NCBI GenBank assembly: GCA_910577735.1
Contig: CAJTOO010000008.1
Coordinates: 62,001 to 126,000 of the forward strand
DNA from: an uncultured Lachnospiraceae bacterium
GTDB lineage: Bacteria > Bacillota > Clostridia > Lachnospirales > Lachnospiraceae
Direction of reading: 5' to 3'
DNA: 64,000 nucleotides
The translations under genes and the position numbers were made by a program. Within the stretch, counting starts at the first letter, position 1; each line of letters begins with the position of its first letter. Positions 24,817 through 33,228 of the stretch are shown here, in pieces. Below the pieces are notes generated by a model that worked only from the letters and a program-made list of their open reading frames with translations, did no database searches and was not told the origin of the DNA.

Positions 24817-26053
24817 ACTTTCGTTTTATCTTGCAAGCCGTAATCTGACCAGGCACTATGCCAAGAGCCTCCTGGCGGTGGTGATAGGCATGCTGACAGT
24901 CATTCTGCTAGTGATTTATGCGGGAAACATCGAAAGCACGAGGAATCAGCTTCTGTCGCTTCCTGAGGCGATGGAGGTTACCGGCAGAATCAATAATCTG
25001 GAGGGTTCCCAGGATACCGGTCTGGCGATCAAGGAGAAGACGATAGATGGCATCATTGCCTCTGAGGAGGTGACAGACAGAGTTTTCAGCGTGCAGCTAC
25101 GGGCCGGCTTTGGGGAATTTACACCGGAAGAATGGGAAGGGAATCTTAATTATTTTGCGGCAGGCATCAATGATATTGCGGCTGTCTCCGGTTTAAAGCA
25201 GGAGGAGATTCAGTTTCTGGATCAGGAGGATGAGAGTGTCTTTGGCTCACATGAGGCGTCCTGTGTCATGGATGCCGCGATGATGGAAGAAAACGGGCTG
25301 GAGCTTGGCGATGAAGTGACACTGACATTTTTTTATTACCGGTATGGAGACGGATTGAGTTCAGGGCACGAAATCTTTATTGATCCTCTTGTGGCCGGGA
25401 AGAAGTACAGGATTGTAGGGGTAATGGATATCAAAGAATATCTTGGCAGTTTTGTGGAGCCGGGAATTCTTCTGCCCTTTGAGAACGTTCGCGATATTTA
25501 CCATGAAGCGGGGATTGAATTTAAGGCGGATGCTGCTTCTTTTCGGGTAAGAGACCCTTTCCGTCTCAACGAGTGCAAGAACGATATGCATGATATCGGA
25601 TTATTGCCGGTGGCCAGAGATGCTGAATACCAGTACGACGGCAATGCGCTTACAATCAGGGATGACATCTTTATCAATGCAGCGGAGAACCTGCGGGAGA
25701 CAATGGCAATCCTGATGGGGATGCTGCCCTTTATAATTGTAATCATTGTTTTTGTGGGGTATCTTTGCAGTTATCTGCTCATTCAGGGAAGAAAGGCAGA
25801 GTACGCTACCATGCGCTCGGTGGGAACCGGATGGGGATATTGCTTTTTTCTTCTGTTGCTGGAACATGTTTTGCTGGAGATTCTGGCATGTGCAGCGGTG
25901 AGTCTGCCGCTTTTGCTTTCGGGCGGAGTGAGCGGTATCGTGCTGCTGTTTGCAGATGCGGTGTTTATGTTGTCGTTCATTGCGGGAAGCGCAGGAGCGC
26001 TGTGGTCCTTCCATTCCCTAAGTGTGATGGAAGTGTTGAGCGCAGGAGAATAG
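24791..26053 (+). CDS. FtsX-like ABC transporter permease
   Basis: This 420-residue permease starts at ATG 24791, 26 bases inside the preceding gene, behind GGAGGAAGGGGAG. It has one N-terminal membrane helix (SLLAVVIGMLTVILLVIY), a large extracellular domain (about 45-300) and three C-terminal helices from residue ~310, the FtsX/MacB topology. These permeases work with the ATPase encoded next, often to export or sense peptides. It pairs with a second, larger permease at 26758. Confidence 0.87.
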   Translation: MQNFGVYSRLSFYLASRNLTRHYAKSLLAVVIGMLTVILLVIYAGNIESTRNQLLSLPEAMEVTGRINNLEGSQDTGLAIKEKTIDGIIASEEVTDRVFSVQLRAGFGEFTPEEWEGNLNYFAAGINDIAAVSGLKQEEIQFLDQEDESVFGSHEASCVMDAAMMEENGLELGDEVTLTFFYYRYGDGLSSGHEIFIDPLVAGKKYRIVGVMDIKEYLGSFVEPGILLPFENVRDIYHEAGIEFKADAASFRVRDPFRLNECKNDMHDIGLLPVARDAEYQYDGNALTIRDDIFINAAENLRETMAILMGMLPFIIVIIVFVGYLCSYLLIQGRKAEYATMRSVGTGWGYCFFLLLLEHVLLEILACAAVSLPLLLSGGVSGIVLLFADAVFMLSFIAGSAGALWSFHSLSVMEVLSAGE

Positions 26054-26080
26054 TGCGATGGTTGAACTGGGAGGGTATAT

Positions 26081-26761
26081 ATGGAACGAGTGAAAGTGGA
26101 GGCGGTAACCTATTCTTACCGCACAAAGTATCAGACGATCCAGGCGCTTACAGATGTGAGCTGCACTTTTGAGACAGAGAAAATGTATGCCATAGTGGGA
26201 GAGTCTGGAAGCGGTAAGAGCACATTATTGTCTCTGTTGGCTGGTCTTGATCTGCCGGTAAGCGGTGATATTCTTGTGGAAGGTGAAAGCCTACGTAAGA
26301 TGAACCGGGATCATTATCGCCGGGACGTGGTCTCGGTGGTGTATCAGGCGTTTCATCTTTTTCCCCTTCTGACAGCGCTTGAGAATGTGAGTTATCCCAT
26401 GGAGTTAAAAGGAATCACGAAGAAGAAAGCGCGTGCGCGGGCAAAAGAACTGATTGCGCAGGTGGGACTGGCGGATAGGATCTGCAGGCAATTCCCCAAA
26501 ATGATGAGCGGCGGGGAACAGCAGAGAGTGGCTATAGCGCGTGCACTGGCGTCAGAAGGTAAAATTCTGTTAGCGGATGAACCCACCGGCAATCTGGATT
26601 CCGAGAATGAGAGAAATATCGTGGAACTTTTAAAACGTGCAGCCCACGACAGAGGCTATACGGTCATTGTGATCACGCATAACCCTGAGGTGGCGAAGGA
26701 GGCTGACTGCGTCTATCGGATGCGGGACGGCCATCTGACAAGGGAGGAGCGTGATGCATGA
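26081..26761 (+). CDS. ABC transporter ATPase (MacB/LolD type)
   Basis: This 226-residue ATPase shows Walker A GESGSGKST, the signature MSGGEQQRVAIARAL, Walker B ILLADEPTGNLDS and the switch His in VIVITHN. The length and the SGGEQQ form are typical of the MacB/LolD/FtsE subfamily that powers FtsX-like permeases. It overlaps the next permease by 4 bases (ATGA), so one operon encodes a complete exporter with two permeases. Confidence 0.94.
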   Translation: MERVKVEAVTYSYRTKYQTIQALTDVSCTFETEKMYAIVGESGSGKSTLLSLLAGLDLPVSGDILVEGESLRKMNRDHYRRDVVSVVYQAFHLFPLLTALENVSYPMELKGITKKKARARAKELIAQVGLADRICRQFPKMMSGGEQQRVAIARALASEGKILLADEPTGNLDSENERNIVELLKRAAHDRGYTVIVITHNPEVAKEADCVYRMRDGHLTREERDA

Positions 26762-28581
26762 TGGTATTGCGTAAGAGTTTGCTCAGACTGTTGCGGACAC
26801 CGGTAAAGACCGTGCTGTTCTTCTTGTTGGCAGGGATGGCGGCGGCGCTTCTTTCTACAGGCGGCGGCCTCTGGAAGATGTGCAGGGAGAATATGGTTTA
26901 TTTCGAGAGTCTTTTTCAGACCATTGCGACGGCGGAGCAGAAGCCGGTGCAGATTATCAAGGATGAAAGCTGGGATTGGGAACGTGAAAAATACACGACT
27001 TATAACCGTAAGGAATATGGTGATGTAATCCCTTTGTCTGTCCTTGATTTTGAGGGTGCGGATTATATCAGCGGGCCTGAGACACGGGCGTGGTATGCCG
27101 CATATGTGCCGGATTATCTGTTGTTAGACTATAACGAGGGTGTGAGTAATCCGATGATTGTGGAGGCATCTCCTGTGGAGGACGGGATACCGGCGGGACC
27201 GATTAAGATGGAAATTAAGAATATACTATATAGCTATTATCGGTATAATGCGCCTTTTTTCAATTACTGCGATCACAATAATCCATCTCCTGAGATGATG
27301 TATGCCGATAAAACCTATATTATGTGTCTGATCGACGGGCTGCCTCATGGATGGCAGTCTCCCAATCCGGGCCCCAATGAATTTGTTCCCTGCTCCGGGG
27401 TTATAAGTACTCAGGCGAGACCGGACGGCAGCCGGATTCCCAACGATCTTTCCGGGGACTATATAGCGGAAGTCACGCCTGGATTTTATGAGACTGAGGA
27501 GGGGAAACACTGGCAGGCGCTGATTCAGGAATTTGAGATAGGATACTGGAAGTCTGTGCCTGTCACTGCCACGGAGAATACGGATCTGATTCCGATGTTC
27601 TATGATGGGAACATTTTCATGGAACAGGGAAGAGGATTTACAGAGGAGGATTACCGTGAGGGAAAGAAGGTCTGTCTGATCTCCCGTAAATTTGCCAGGC
27701 GTAATGAATTTGAGGTGGGAGATATCCTGCATCTGCCGCTTCGATCTGCCAATTATACGAAATCGGCATACATAAGCGGAGAGGGATACTTGACAGCCAA
27801 GGGAGATGTTTATCCAGTATTTGAAGATGGGTACTGGGAAATCTGCGGCATCTATGATGTACTGCCCGGAGGCAGTACAAAGGGACATGGATATCGGATG
27901 GCCTATAATGAGATCATCATACCGAAATCCTCCATGGAGAACAGCGACAGTGAGAATATTGCAGAACCGGGCTATATGAGAGGTTACACCACGTCTTTTG
28001 AGATACCCAATGGAACGATTGAACACTGGAAAAGCCTGTGGGAACAGCAGGGTATTGACGGATTGGAGATTACCTTTTACGACAGAGGCTATTCCGTACT
28101 GGAAGCCGGATTAAAGCGGATGAACAGGATGGCGACTATTCTGCTTGTGACGGGGGCTGTCAGTGCTGTCTGTGTGCTGATTTTTTTCTGTCATATGTTT
28201 ATCACGAAACAAAGCACCCGGACGGCCATAGAAAGGTCTCTGGGGTTAAGTAAGGGACAGTGTGCGGCGTCGCTTCTGTCCGGGATTCTGCTGATTGTAC
28301 TGTGCGGCTGTATCATTGGGAGTATAGGCGGGTATTATTGTTCCACGACTGCCGCCCAAAAGGTTACACAGGTGGAGCGCTTTGACCGCAGGTACAGCTC
28401 CGGCATGATGAGTATCTCGGAGGATGAGGAGGCGACCACTTATCTTATCACCGGCGACTGGCGCGTGGGTGCGGTGACTGGCTCGGCGATTCTGGTGCTG
28501 GCGGCGGGCATTGCATTCACGATGATTCAAAAGAGCCTGAAAAGGGAGCCTCTTGTACTTCTTAGCGGCAGAGAAGCGTGA
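26758..28581 (+). CDS. FtsX-like ABC transporter permease, large
   Basis: This 607-residue permease starts at ATG 26758 overlapping the ATPase stop. It has one N-terminal helix (VKTVLFFLLAGMAAALLSTG), a large extracellular domain (about 40-450) and three helices at the C-terminus (ATILLVTGAVSAVCVLIFF, SGILLIVLCGCIIGSIGG, AVTGSAILVLAAGIAF). The extracellular domain is larger than that of the sister permease at 24791, so they probably form a heterodimer with unequal outer domains. It is the last gene of the sigma-controlled set. Confidence 0.87.
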   Translation: MMVLRKSLLRLLRTPVKTVLFFLLAGMAAALLSTGGGLWKMCRENMVYFESLFQTIATAEQKPVQIIKDESWDWEREKYTTYNRKEYGDVIPLSVLDFEGADYISGPETRAWYAAYVPDYLLLDYNEGVSNPMIVEASPVEDGIPAGPIKMEIKNILYSYYRYNAPFFNYCDHNNPSPEMMYADKTYIMCLIDGLPHGWQSPNPGPNEFVPCSGVISTQARPDGSRIPNDLSGDYIAEVTPGFYETEEGKHWQALIQEFEIGYWKSVPVTATENTDLIPMFYDGNIFMEQGRGFTEEDYREGKKVCLISRKFARRNEFEVGDILHLPLRSANYTKSAYISGEGYLTAKGDVYPVFEDGYWEICGIYDVLPGGSTKGHGYRMAYNEIIIPKSSMENSDSENIAEPGYMRGYTTSFEIPNGTIEHWKSLWEQQGIDGLEITFYDRGYSVLEAGLKRMNRMATILLVTGAVSAVCVLIFFCHMFITKQSTRTAIERSLGLSKGQCAASLLSGILLIVLCGCIIGSIGGYYCSTTAAQKVTQVERFDRRYSSGMMSISEDEEATTYLITGDWRVGAVTGSAILVLAAGIAFTMIQKSLKREPLVLLSGREA

Positions 28582-28642
28582 GAACAGTGCTCGAAAAGGT
28601 TGCCGAAGAAGTAAAATGGAAGCAAAAAAAATTTTTATCCCC

Positions 28643-28671
28643 TTGACATTTGCCCTAAAACTATATATAAT
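28643..28671 (+). promoter_or_regulatory. Consensus promoter of tRNA-Arg
   Basis: TTGACA (28643-28648) and TATAAT (28666-28671) are 17 bases apart. The tRNA gene begins 55 bases after the -10 box. Confidence 0.85.
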
Positions 28672-28726
28672 TTCTTGTGTTGCTAAAGGTATCTGTTTCA
28701 TGACAGAAATTCCTTCGGCACACTGA

Positions 28727-28800
28727 GTGCGCTTAGCTCAGCTGGATAGAGCGTTTGGCTACGGACCAAAAGGTCGGGGGTTCGAATCCTCTAGCGCACG
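28727..28800 (+). tRNA. tRNA-Arg (anticodon ACG)
   Basis: The cloverleaf is complete: acceptor GTGCGCT with AGCGCAC, a D arm GCTCAGCTGGATAGAGC, anticodon stem TTTGG/CCAAA around CTACGGA (anticodon ACG, reading CGN Arg codons), and T arm GGGGGTTCGAATCCTC. The discriminator base is G. CCA is not encoded. Confidence 0.97.
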
Positions 28801-28810
28801 GTTTAGAGCC

Positions 28811-28847
28811 AGCGGGAACATCTGATAAGGATGTTCCCGCTGAAATT
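28811..28847 (+). terminator. Terminator of tRNA-Arg
   Basis: AGCGGGAACATC (28811-28822) and GATGTTCCCGCT (28830-28841) form a perfect 12-pair stem with loop TGATAAG, followed by a T-rich stretch. Confidence 0.85.
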
Positions 28848-28865
28848 TTATCTAAGGAGGGTTCC

Positions 28866-29070
28866 ATGACTATCTATGAAAAGGCAGTGGAACTATGGCG
28901 GCGTAAGAATGTGCAGACAGATGCCCGGCTTGCAGAGGCACTGAACAGTTCGAGAGCCAAAAATTCTGACAGCGGCAGCATACTTTCATGTCAAATTTGA
29001 AAACATTCATCCCCTTGCTGATGGGAATGGAAGAACAGGGCGATTCTTGAAAGAAAATGAATCAAAGATG
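28866..29070 (+). pseudogene. Remnant of a fic gene
   Basis: From ATG 28866 (behind AAGGAGGG) the frame reads MTIYEKAVELWRRKNVQTD and AEALN, the usual beginning of Fic-domain proteins of this group, and then loses similarity near 28950. In another frame, 28987 onward reads FENIHPLADGNGRTGRFL, the Fic active-site motif HPxxDGNGR. The middle of the gene is deleted and the frames differ, so the gene is dead. Intact Fic proteins transfer AMP or related groups to target proteins. Its position right after a tRNA gene suggests a former element insertion. Confidence 0.8.
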
Positions 29071-29079
29071 ATAATGCAG

Positions 29080-29108
29080 GATGTGGGAAAATATTCCCGC
29101 ATCTTTTT
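29080..29108 (+). terminator. Terminator of the former fic gene
   Basis: GATGTGGGAA (29080-29089) pairs with TTCCCGCATC (29094-29103), one wobble, followed by TTTTTG. It probably ended the fic gene and now insulates the GntR promoter. Confidence 0.8.
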
Positions 29109-29121
29109 GTTTACATGACTA

Positions 29122-29167
29122 TTGACAAACTGCATATACTGTATATAATAATATATATACAGTATAT
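29122..29167 (+). promoter_or_regulatory. Promoter with long palindromic operator (GntR/YtrA)
   Basis: TTGACA (29122-29127) and TATAAT (29144-29149) are 16 bases apart. The inverted repeat ATATACTGTATAT (29134-29146) and ATATACAGTATAT (29155-29167) covers the -10 box and the start point. YtrA-type GntR repressors bind such sites in front of their own operon, so autorepression is likely. Confidence 0.85.
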
Positions 29168-29216
29168 ACTTATGAAGCACTAACTGTGACGACAGGGCGT
29201 GCAAGGAGGTTGACCA

Positions 29217-29588
29217 TTGAAAATTATCATATCAAATCAATCCGAGCTGCCAATCTATGCGCAGATCAGGGAGCAGCTTAAGGAGCAGATTCTGAATGGC
29301 CGGATTCCGGAAGGCAGTACCCTTCCATCCATCAGACAGCTGGCAAAGGAGGTGGGCGTCAGTGTCATTACCACCACCCGCGCCTACAATGAGCTGGAAG
29401 CGGAAGGGTTTATTGCCAGTATGCAGGGCAAGGGGAGTGTGGTACTATCCATGGATAATAACCTGCTGAAGGAGCAGAGTCTGCTGCGGATCGAGGAAGG
29501 ACTTACTACCGCCATAGAGACGGCGCGGACCATGGGAATGTCCGAGGAAGAACTTCTTACTGTTTTTAAGAATTTACTGGAAAGATAG
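29217..29588 (+). CDS. GntR-family (YtrA subfamily) repressor
   Basis: This 123-residue protein starts at TTG 29217, 6 bases after AAGGAGGT. It has the GntR winged helix (LPIYAQIREQLKEQILNGRI, LPSIRQLAKEVGVSVITTTR) and a short C-terminal dimerisation tail, as in the YtrA subfamily, which has no ligand-binding domain. Such regulators repress adjacent ABC transporter genes and are often induced by cell-envelope antibiotics. The palindrome over the promoter is its probable operator. Confidence 0.93.
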   Translation: MKIIISNQSELPIYAQIREQLKEQILNGRIPEGSTLPSIRQLAKEVGVSVITTTRAYNELEAEGFIASMQGKGSVVLSMDNNLLKEQSLLRIEEGLTTAIETARTMGMSEEELLTVFKNLLER

Positions 29589-29600
29589 GAGAGGAATCAT

Positions 29601-30452
29601 ATGGAATTGTTAGAAGTGAAGAATCTGTCTAAGCATTATAAGACATTTAGCCTGCAGAATATTAATTTTACATTGCCCAAGGGTTATATCATGGGCTATG
29701 TTGGGCCGAATGGATCAGGTAAGAGTACCACCCTCAATCTGATCACCAATATCTGTAAGTGTACAGAAGGGGAAATCCGCATTGCCGGAATCAGCTGTGA
29801 GGAGGACGCGGTGACATATAAGGAGCAGATTGGCTACATCGGGGACGAGTTTTATTTTCCCGATAATTTCAGAGTGAAAAATATCAGAAAGGTGCTTCAG
29901 AACTTTTACCCCACCTTCTCTGCGGAAAAGTTTGATGGATTCCTGCAAAGGTGGAAACTGCCCGAGAAGAAGTCCATTAAGGATTTTTCAAGAGGCATGA
30001 AAGTCATGCTGATGTTTGCGTCGGTGCTTTCCAGGGACACAAAGCTTTTGGTTCTTGATGAAGCCACCAATGGACTGGATCCGGTGATGCGCACAGAGAT
30101 TCTGCAGATTTTACAGGAATATGTGATGGACGGCGAGCGCAGCGTGATATTTTCCACCCATATCTTAAGCGACCTGGAGCAGATTGCAGACTATATCTAC
30201 TTTATCCATAAGGGACGGACGGTACTCTATGATGCCAAGGACGAACTGATTGAAAATTATCTCCTGATAAAAGGGGAAAAAAGTGCGGTATCGGCGGAAC
30301 TGGAAAAGGCGTTGATCGGAGTGGTTGATAATGCTTATGGTTTTGAGGCACTTTTACCCAGTGAGCAGGCGGGGCTGCTTTGCGGTGACTTCCATTATGA
30401 GAAGCCAAACATTGATCAGATTGTGGTGCACTATATTAAGGATGGAAGATAG
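29601..30452 (+). CDS. ABC transporter ATPase (YtrB-like)
   Basis: This 283-residue ATPase shows Walker A GPNGSGKSTTL, a modified signature DFSRGMKVMLMFASVL in place of LSGGQ, Walker B LLVLDEATNGLDP and switch His in VIFSTHILSDL. The SRGMK form is normal for YtrB-like ATPases in GntR-controlled operons. The C-terminal ~70 residues are a variable domain. It starts 12 bases after the repressor gene and precedes the membrane subunit. Confidence 0.93.
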   Translation: MELLEVKNLSKHYKTFSLQNINFTLPKGYIMGYVGPNGSGKSTTLNLITNICKCTEGEIRIAGISCEEDAVTYKEQIGYIGDEFYFPDNFRVKNIRKVLQNFYPTFSAEKFDGFLQRWKLPEKKSIKDFSRGMKVMLMFASVLSRDTKLLVLDEATNGLDPVMRTEILQILQEYVMDGERSVIFSTHILSDLEQIADYIYFIHKGRTVLYDAKDELIENYLLIKGEKSAVSAELEKALIGVVDNAYGFEALLPSEQAGLLCGDFHYEKPNIDQIVVHYIKDGR

Positions 30453-30465
30453 GGAGGATTTCAGA

Positions 30466-31125
30466 ATGAAAGCGATTCATTTTATGATGATAGATTATAT
30501 TAAGGTGAAACAGCAGATTTATTTTATGCCGTTGTTCGTTGTCATAGCATTATTTTTGTGGGGACAGGGATTTTCGATTGTGGTACCGTTTTCTTATATG
30601 ATATTTGTGGCGATTATTTTTTCCACTGCGCCTTTTGGCACTTGCAGAAAAGGAGATGCGGGGTTTTTGGTATTGCTGCCCTCCACGGTCAGGCAAAGAG
30701 TGCTGGGACGGTTTTTGTATGGCATGTCATTTGTGGGGTTTGCGTTGGTATGCAGCGGAATCTTTGTGGTGATCTACCGGTTGAGGGGACAGGAAATAGA
30801 AGCATGGACGGGTACCGTTTGTTTGTTTCTTCTGGCGCTTTGTATGTTGATTATCACACTGGAATTTTTGATTCTTTATCTTGCCGGAGAGCATTTGGCG
30901 CCGCAGCTGCTGGGGATTGTGAGAGTAGCGCCGGCTATGGCATCCTTTTTTTCCATGATGTATCTTATGGATGATATGGAAGTGATGGGGGATATTTCCA
31001 TGATGAAGGATATGGGCAGCGGCTTGATGCAGGTGGGAGCCGTTGCAGTGGCAGCAGCGTTGGTGTTATGGGCAGTGGCAATTGTCATCTGTGTGAAGGT
31101 GACGGCGAAGAGAGATTATGTATAA
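30466..31125 (+). CDS. ABC-2 type membrane subunit
   Basis: This 219-residue protein starts at ATG 30466 behind GGGAGGATTT; the longer open frame upstream lies inside the ATPase gene. It has about six membrane helices (for example YFMPLFVVIALFLWG, SYMIFVAIIFSTAPFG, LVCSGIFVVIY, LFLLALCMLIITLEF, AVAVAAALVLWAVAIVICV), matching ABC-2 type permeases of the YtrC/BcrB kind. With the ATPase it forms a transporter whose substrate is unknown; export of, or protection against, membrane-active compounds is typical. Confidence 0.87.
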   Translation: MKAIHFMMIDYIKVKQQIYFMPLFVVIALFLWGQGFSIVVPFSYMIFVAIIFSTAPFGTCRKGDAGFLVLLPSTVRQRVLGRFLYGMSFVGFALVCSGIFVVIYRLRGQEIEAWTGTVCLFLLALCMLIITLEFLILYLAGEHLAPQLLGIVRVAPAMASFFSMMYLMDDMEVMGDISMMKDMGSGLMQVGAVAVAAALVLWAVAIVICVKVTAKRDYV

Positions 31126-31197
31126 AAGCGGAACAGAGGTTGCCGGATGACAGTATGAGGTCTCATTGATTTATTTAAGAAGAGAACGTCATGTGTA

Positions 31198-31246
31198 TTG
31201 ACATATATAGGTTGTCTATATATAATAGTATATAGGCAACCTATAT
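31198..31246 (+). promoter_or_regulatory. Promoter with 42-bp nested palindrome (PadR operator)
   Basis: TTGACA (31198-31203) and TATAAT (31221-31226) are 17 bases apart. The palindrome 31205-31246 has outer arms ATATAGGTTG and CAACCTATAT and inner arms CTATATA and TATATAG, with a single mismatch between them, centred on the -10 box. The PadR gene follows, so this is very probably its autoregulatory operator. Confidence 0.85.
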
Positions 31247-31333
31247 ATTTTGCCATGTATGGATATCTGAAGAAGATTGGTTTCCATGGATACAGAATGT
31301 TTTGACAGTATGGAAGAAAAGGAGGAAGAGGTT

Positions 31334-31675
31334 ATGGCGGTGGACAGGAGTCTGGTGTCCGGCAGTATGGCAATGCTGTTGTTGCAGCTGTTGGAGGAGA
31401 GGGATTTGTATGGATATGAGATGATCGAAACGCTGCGGGAGAGGTCGAATCAGGTGTTTGAGCTCAAGGCGGGAACTTTGTATCCGCTGCTGCACTCTCT
31501 GGAAGAAAAGAATCTGGTAACGGCGTATGAGCGGGAGGTGTCCGGAAAGGTAAGGAAATATTACAGTATTACCAAAGAGGGAAATCATTTCCTGAGGAAG
31601 AAGAAGGAAGAGTGGAAAGAATATACCGCCGGCGTGGAAGGTGTGATTGGAGGGCTGGTTTATGGATATGTGTGA
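31334..31675 (+). CDS. PadR-family transcriptional regulator
   Basis: This 113-residue winged-helix protein starts at ATG 31334 behind GGAGGAAGAGG; an upstream in-frame ATG at 31277 lacks such a site. The fold shows MLLLQLLEERDLYGYEMIETL, LKAGTLYPLLHSLEEKNLV and the wing with REVSGKVRKYYSITKEG, all typical of short PadR proteins. It overlaps the downstream FtsW-like gene by 14 bases, so the pair is translationally coupled. PadR regulators usually control membrane proteins next door in response to small molecules. Confidence 0.92.
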   Translation: MAVDRSLVSGSMAMLLLQLLEERDLYGYEMIETLRERSNQVFELKAGTLYPLLHSLEEKNLVTAYEREVSGKVRKYYSITKEGNHFLRKKKEEWKEYTAGVEGVIGGLVYGYV

Positions 31676-33083
31676 ATACATAGAAGCAGCCACGTCACAG
31701 ATCAGAGCAAGACGGGCACGTGACATGGTGGCGCGGGAACTGGAGGCGCATATAGAGGACCAGGCGGCCTATTACAAAGAACAGGGGATGTCAGAGGCAC
31801 AGGCAGAGCAGGAAGCGGTGCGCCAGATGGGGAACCCGGTGGAAGTGGGCATTTCCATGGACCAGATTCACAGGCCCAGGACAGACTGGAAGATGATTCT
31901 TATGCTGGTGTTTTTATGTGGGCTGGGGCTTAGTCTGCAGATTGCTCTGAACAAAGAGGTGATGAGGGTGCAGATTGGGGAGAATGAGGCAGCGGCAGCG
32001 CTGGGGATATTTTCCGGTATTTCCAGAGGGCTGTTAGCAGCGTTGTTCGTGGCGGTGATCCTGGGTGTTTTGGTCTGTGTGATAGATTATACGGTTATTT
32101 TGCGATATGCACCCTGGTTTATTGGTTTTGTATTTTTGATCTTAGGGATGGAAAACTTTTTGATCTTTCGTGAATTTTGGATGTATCGGATGTTTACGAC
32201 GAATCAGCAGTATCTGCTATTGCCGCTTTATGCCAGTCTTTTGTACCGGAATCGAGGACGGGGCGGCGCCGGTTTTGCAGGCGGTATTTTTTGGTTAGTC
32301 CTGTTTCAGGCAAGCTTGGGCATTTTGGGAGGAGGCTATATGGGAGTAACCAGCACTTCCGGTCTGCGGTTTGGCTGTGTTTTGCTGATGATGCTCAGCA
32401 TGGCTGTGATCTGCGGTTGGTATGGGGATAAAAGAAGCGGTAAACTGATCGGGCTGTGGAGCAGTGTTTTGCTGGCATTTTGTCTGGCAGTATTCTATAT
32501 GCTGCAGCAGAACGGATTCCGGGCAGCGCGTATCCGGGCAATCCTGCACCCCTATGATGATGCGGGTGGTGCTGGTTATTATACAGTGATGATCAGGGGA
32601 TGGATTGGTCGGTGCAGTTTGTGGGGAAATCCTGAGGCGGCGGCGCAGTTTGTAGAAAATTATATGGGGGTAAGTCATCTGGATGCATCTTTTTCTGCGG
32701 ACGACGGTAATCTACTGTACTTGTTTTTGCGATATGGCATTGTGCCTGGTGTCATGGTCTGCCTGATATTCTTGGTCTGCATGGGCTATTTCCTGTACAG
32801 GTGTCTGCGCCAGAAGAACCAGCTTGGGCGGGTAACCGGCGCTGGATGCTGTATGGTATTTCTGGTGGAATTTGCGGGGTATCTGATGAGCAATCTGGGG
32901 GGATTGCCTATCGGCGCCAATCTTCCATTTCTCTCCTATGGCGGCACAGATATTTGTGTATGGGCTGTCCTGATGGGATTCGTATTCAGCATCATACGGT
33001 ATCAGAATTTACTTCCGGCAGAACATAGGAATCAGCCGGCCAGGTACAGATATCGTCTCAAGATTGAAAAAATACCACTTTAA
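31662..33083 (+). CDS. FtsW/RodA-like protein with permease-prefix domain
   Basis: This 473-residue protein starts at ATG 31662 inside the PadR gene, behind GGAGGG. Residues 1-70 form a soluble helical domain (RARDMVARELEAHIEDQAAY, SEAQAEQEAVRQMGNPVEVG) known as a permease prefix. About ten membrane helices follow, with SEDS-like motifs near the end (IGANLPFLSYGGTD, where FtsW/RodA have PFxSYGG). SEDS proteins polymerise peptidoglycan glycan strands together with a class B PBP. The prefix and PadR control suggest a conditional rather than a housekeeping enzyme. Confidence 0.85.
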   Translation: MDMCEYIEAATSQIRARRARDMVARELEAHIEDQAAYYKEQGMSEAQAEQEAVRQMGNPVEVGISMDQIHRPRTDWKMILMLVFLCGLGLSLQIALNKEVMRVQIGENEAAAALGIFSGISRGLLAALFVAVILGVLVCVIDYTVILRYAPWFIGFVFLILGMENFLIFREFWMYRMFTTNQQYLLLPLYASLLYRNRGRGGAGFAGGIFWLVLFQASLGILGGGYMGVTSTSGLRFGCVLLMMLSMAVICGWYGDKRSGKLIGLWSSVLLAFCLAVFYMLQQNGFRAARIRAILHPYDDAGGAGYYTVMIRGWIGRCSLWGNPEAAAQFVENYMGVSHLDASFSADDGNLLYLFLRYGIVPGVMVCLIFLVCMGYFLYRCLRQKNQLGRVTGAGCCMVFLVEFAGYLMSNLGGLPIGANLPFLSYGGTDICVWAVLMGFVFSIIRYQNLLPAEHRNQPARYRYRLKIEKIPL

Positions 33084-33123
33084 GGAAAAATGCCAGGGTT
33101 CAGCCGGATCCTGCACATTCTTC

Positions 33124-33152
33124 TTGCAAAGAGACACACTTTACAGTATGAT
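33124..33152 (+). promoter_or_regulatory. Probable sigma-70 promoter
   Basis: TTGCAA (33124-33129) and TATGAT (33147-33152) are 17 bases apart and precede the gene at 33229 by 76 bases. Confidence 0.5.
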
Positions 33153-33228
33153 AGATACAATAGGTGGCTGAATCGGTGACAGACTGGCTGCCGGATGAAT
33201 GAAGAGATATGCTGTGAGGAGGAGAAGC

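Noticed and set aside
27226..28026. 266-codon open frame antisense to the large FtsX-like permease
   Set aside because: No start signal or family pattern; the plus-strand gene is coupled to its operon by an ATGA overlap.
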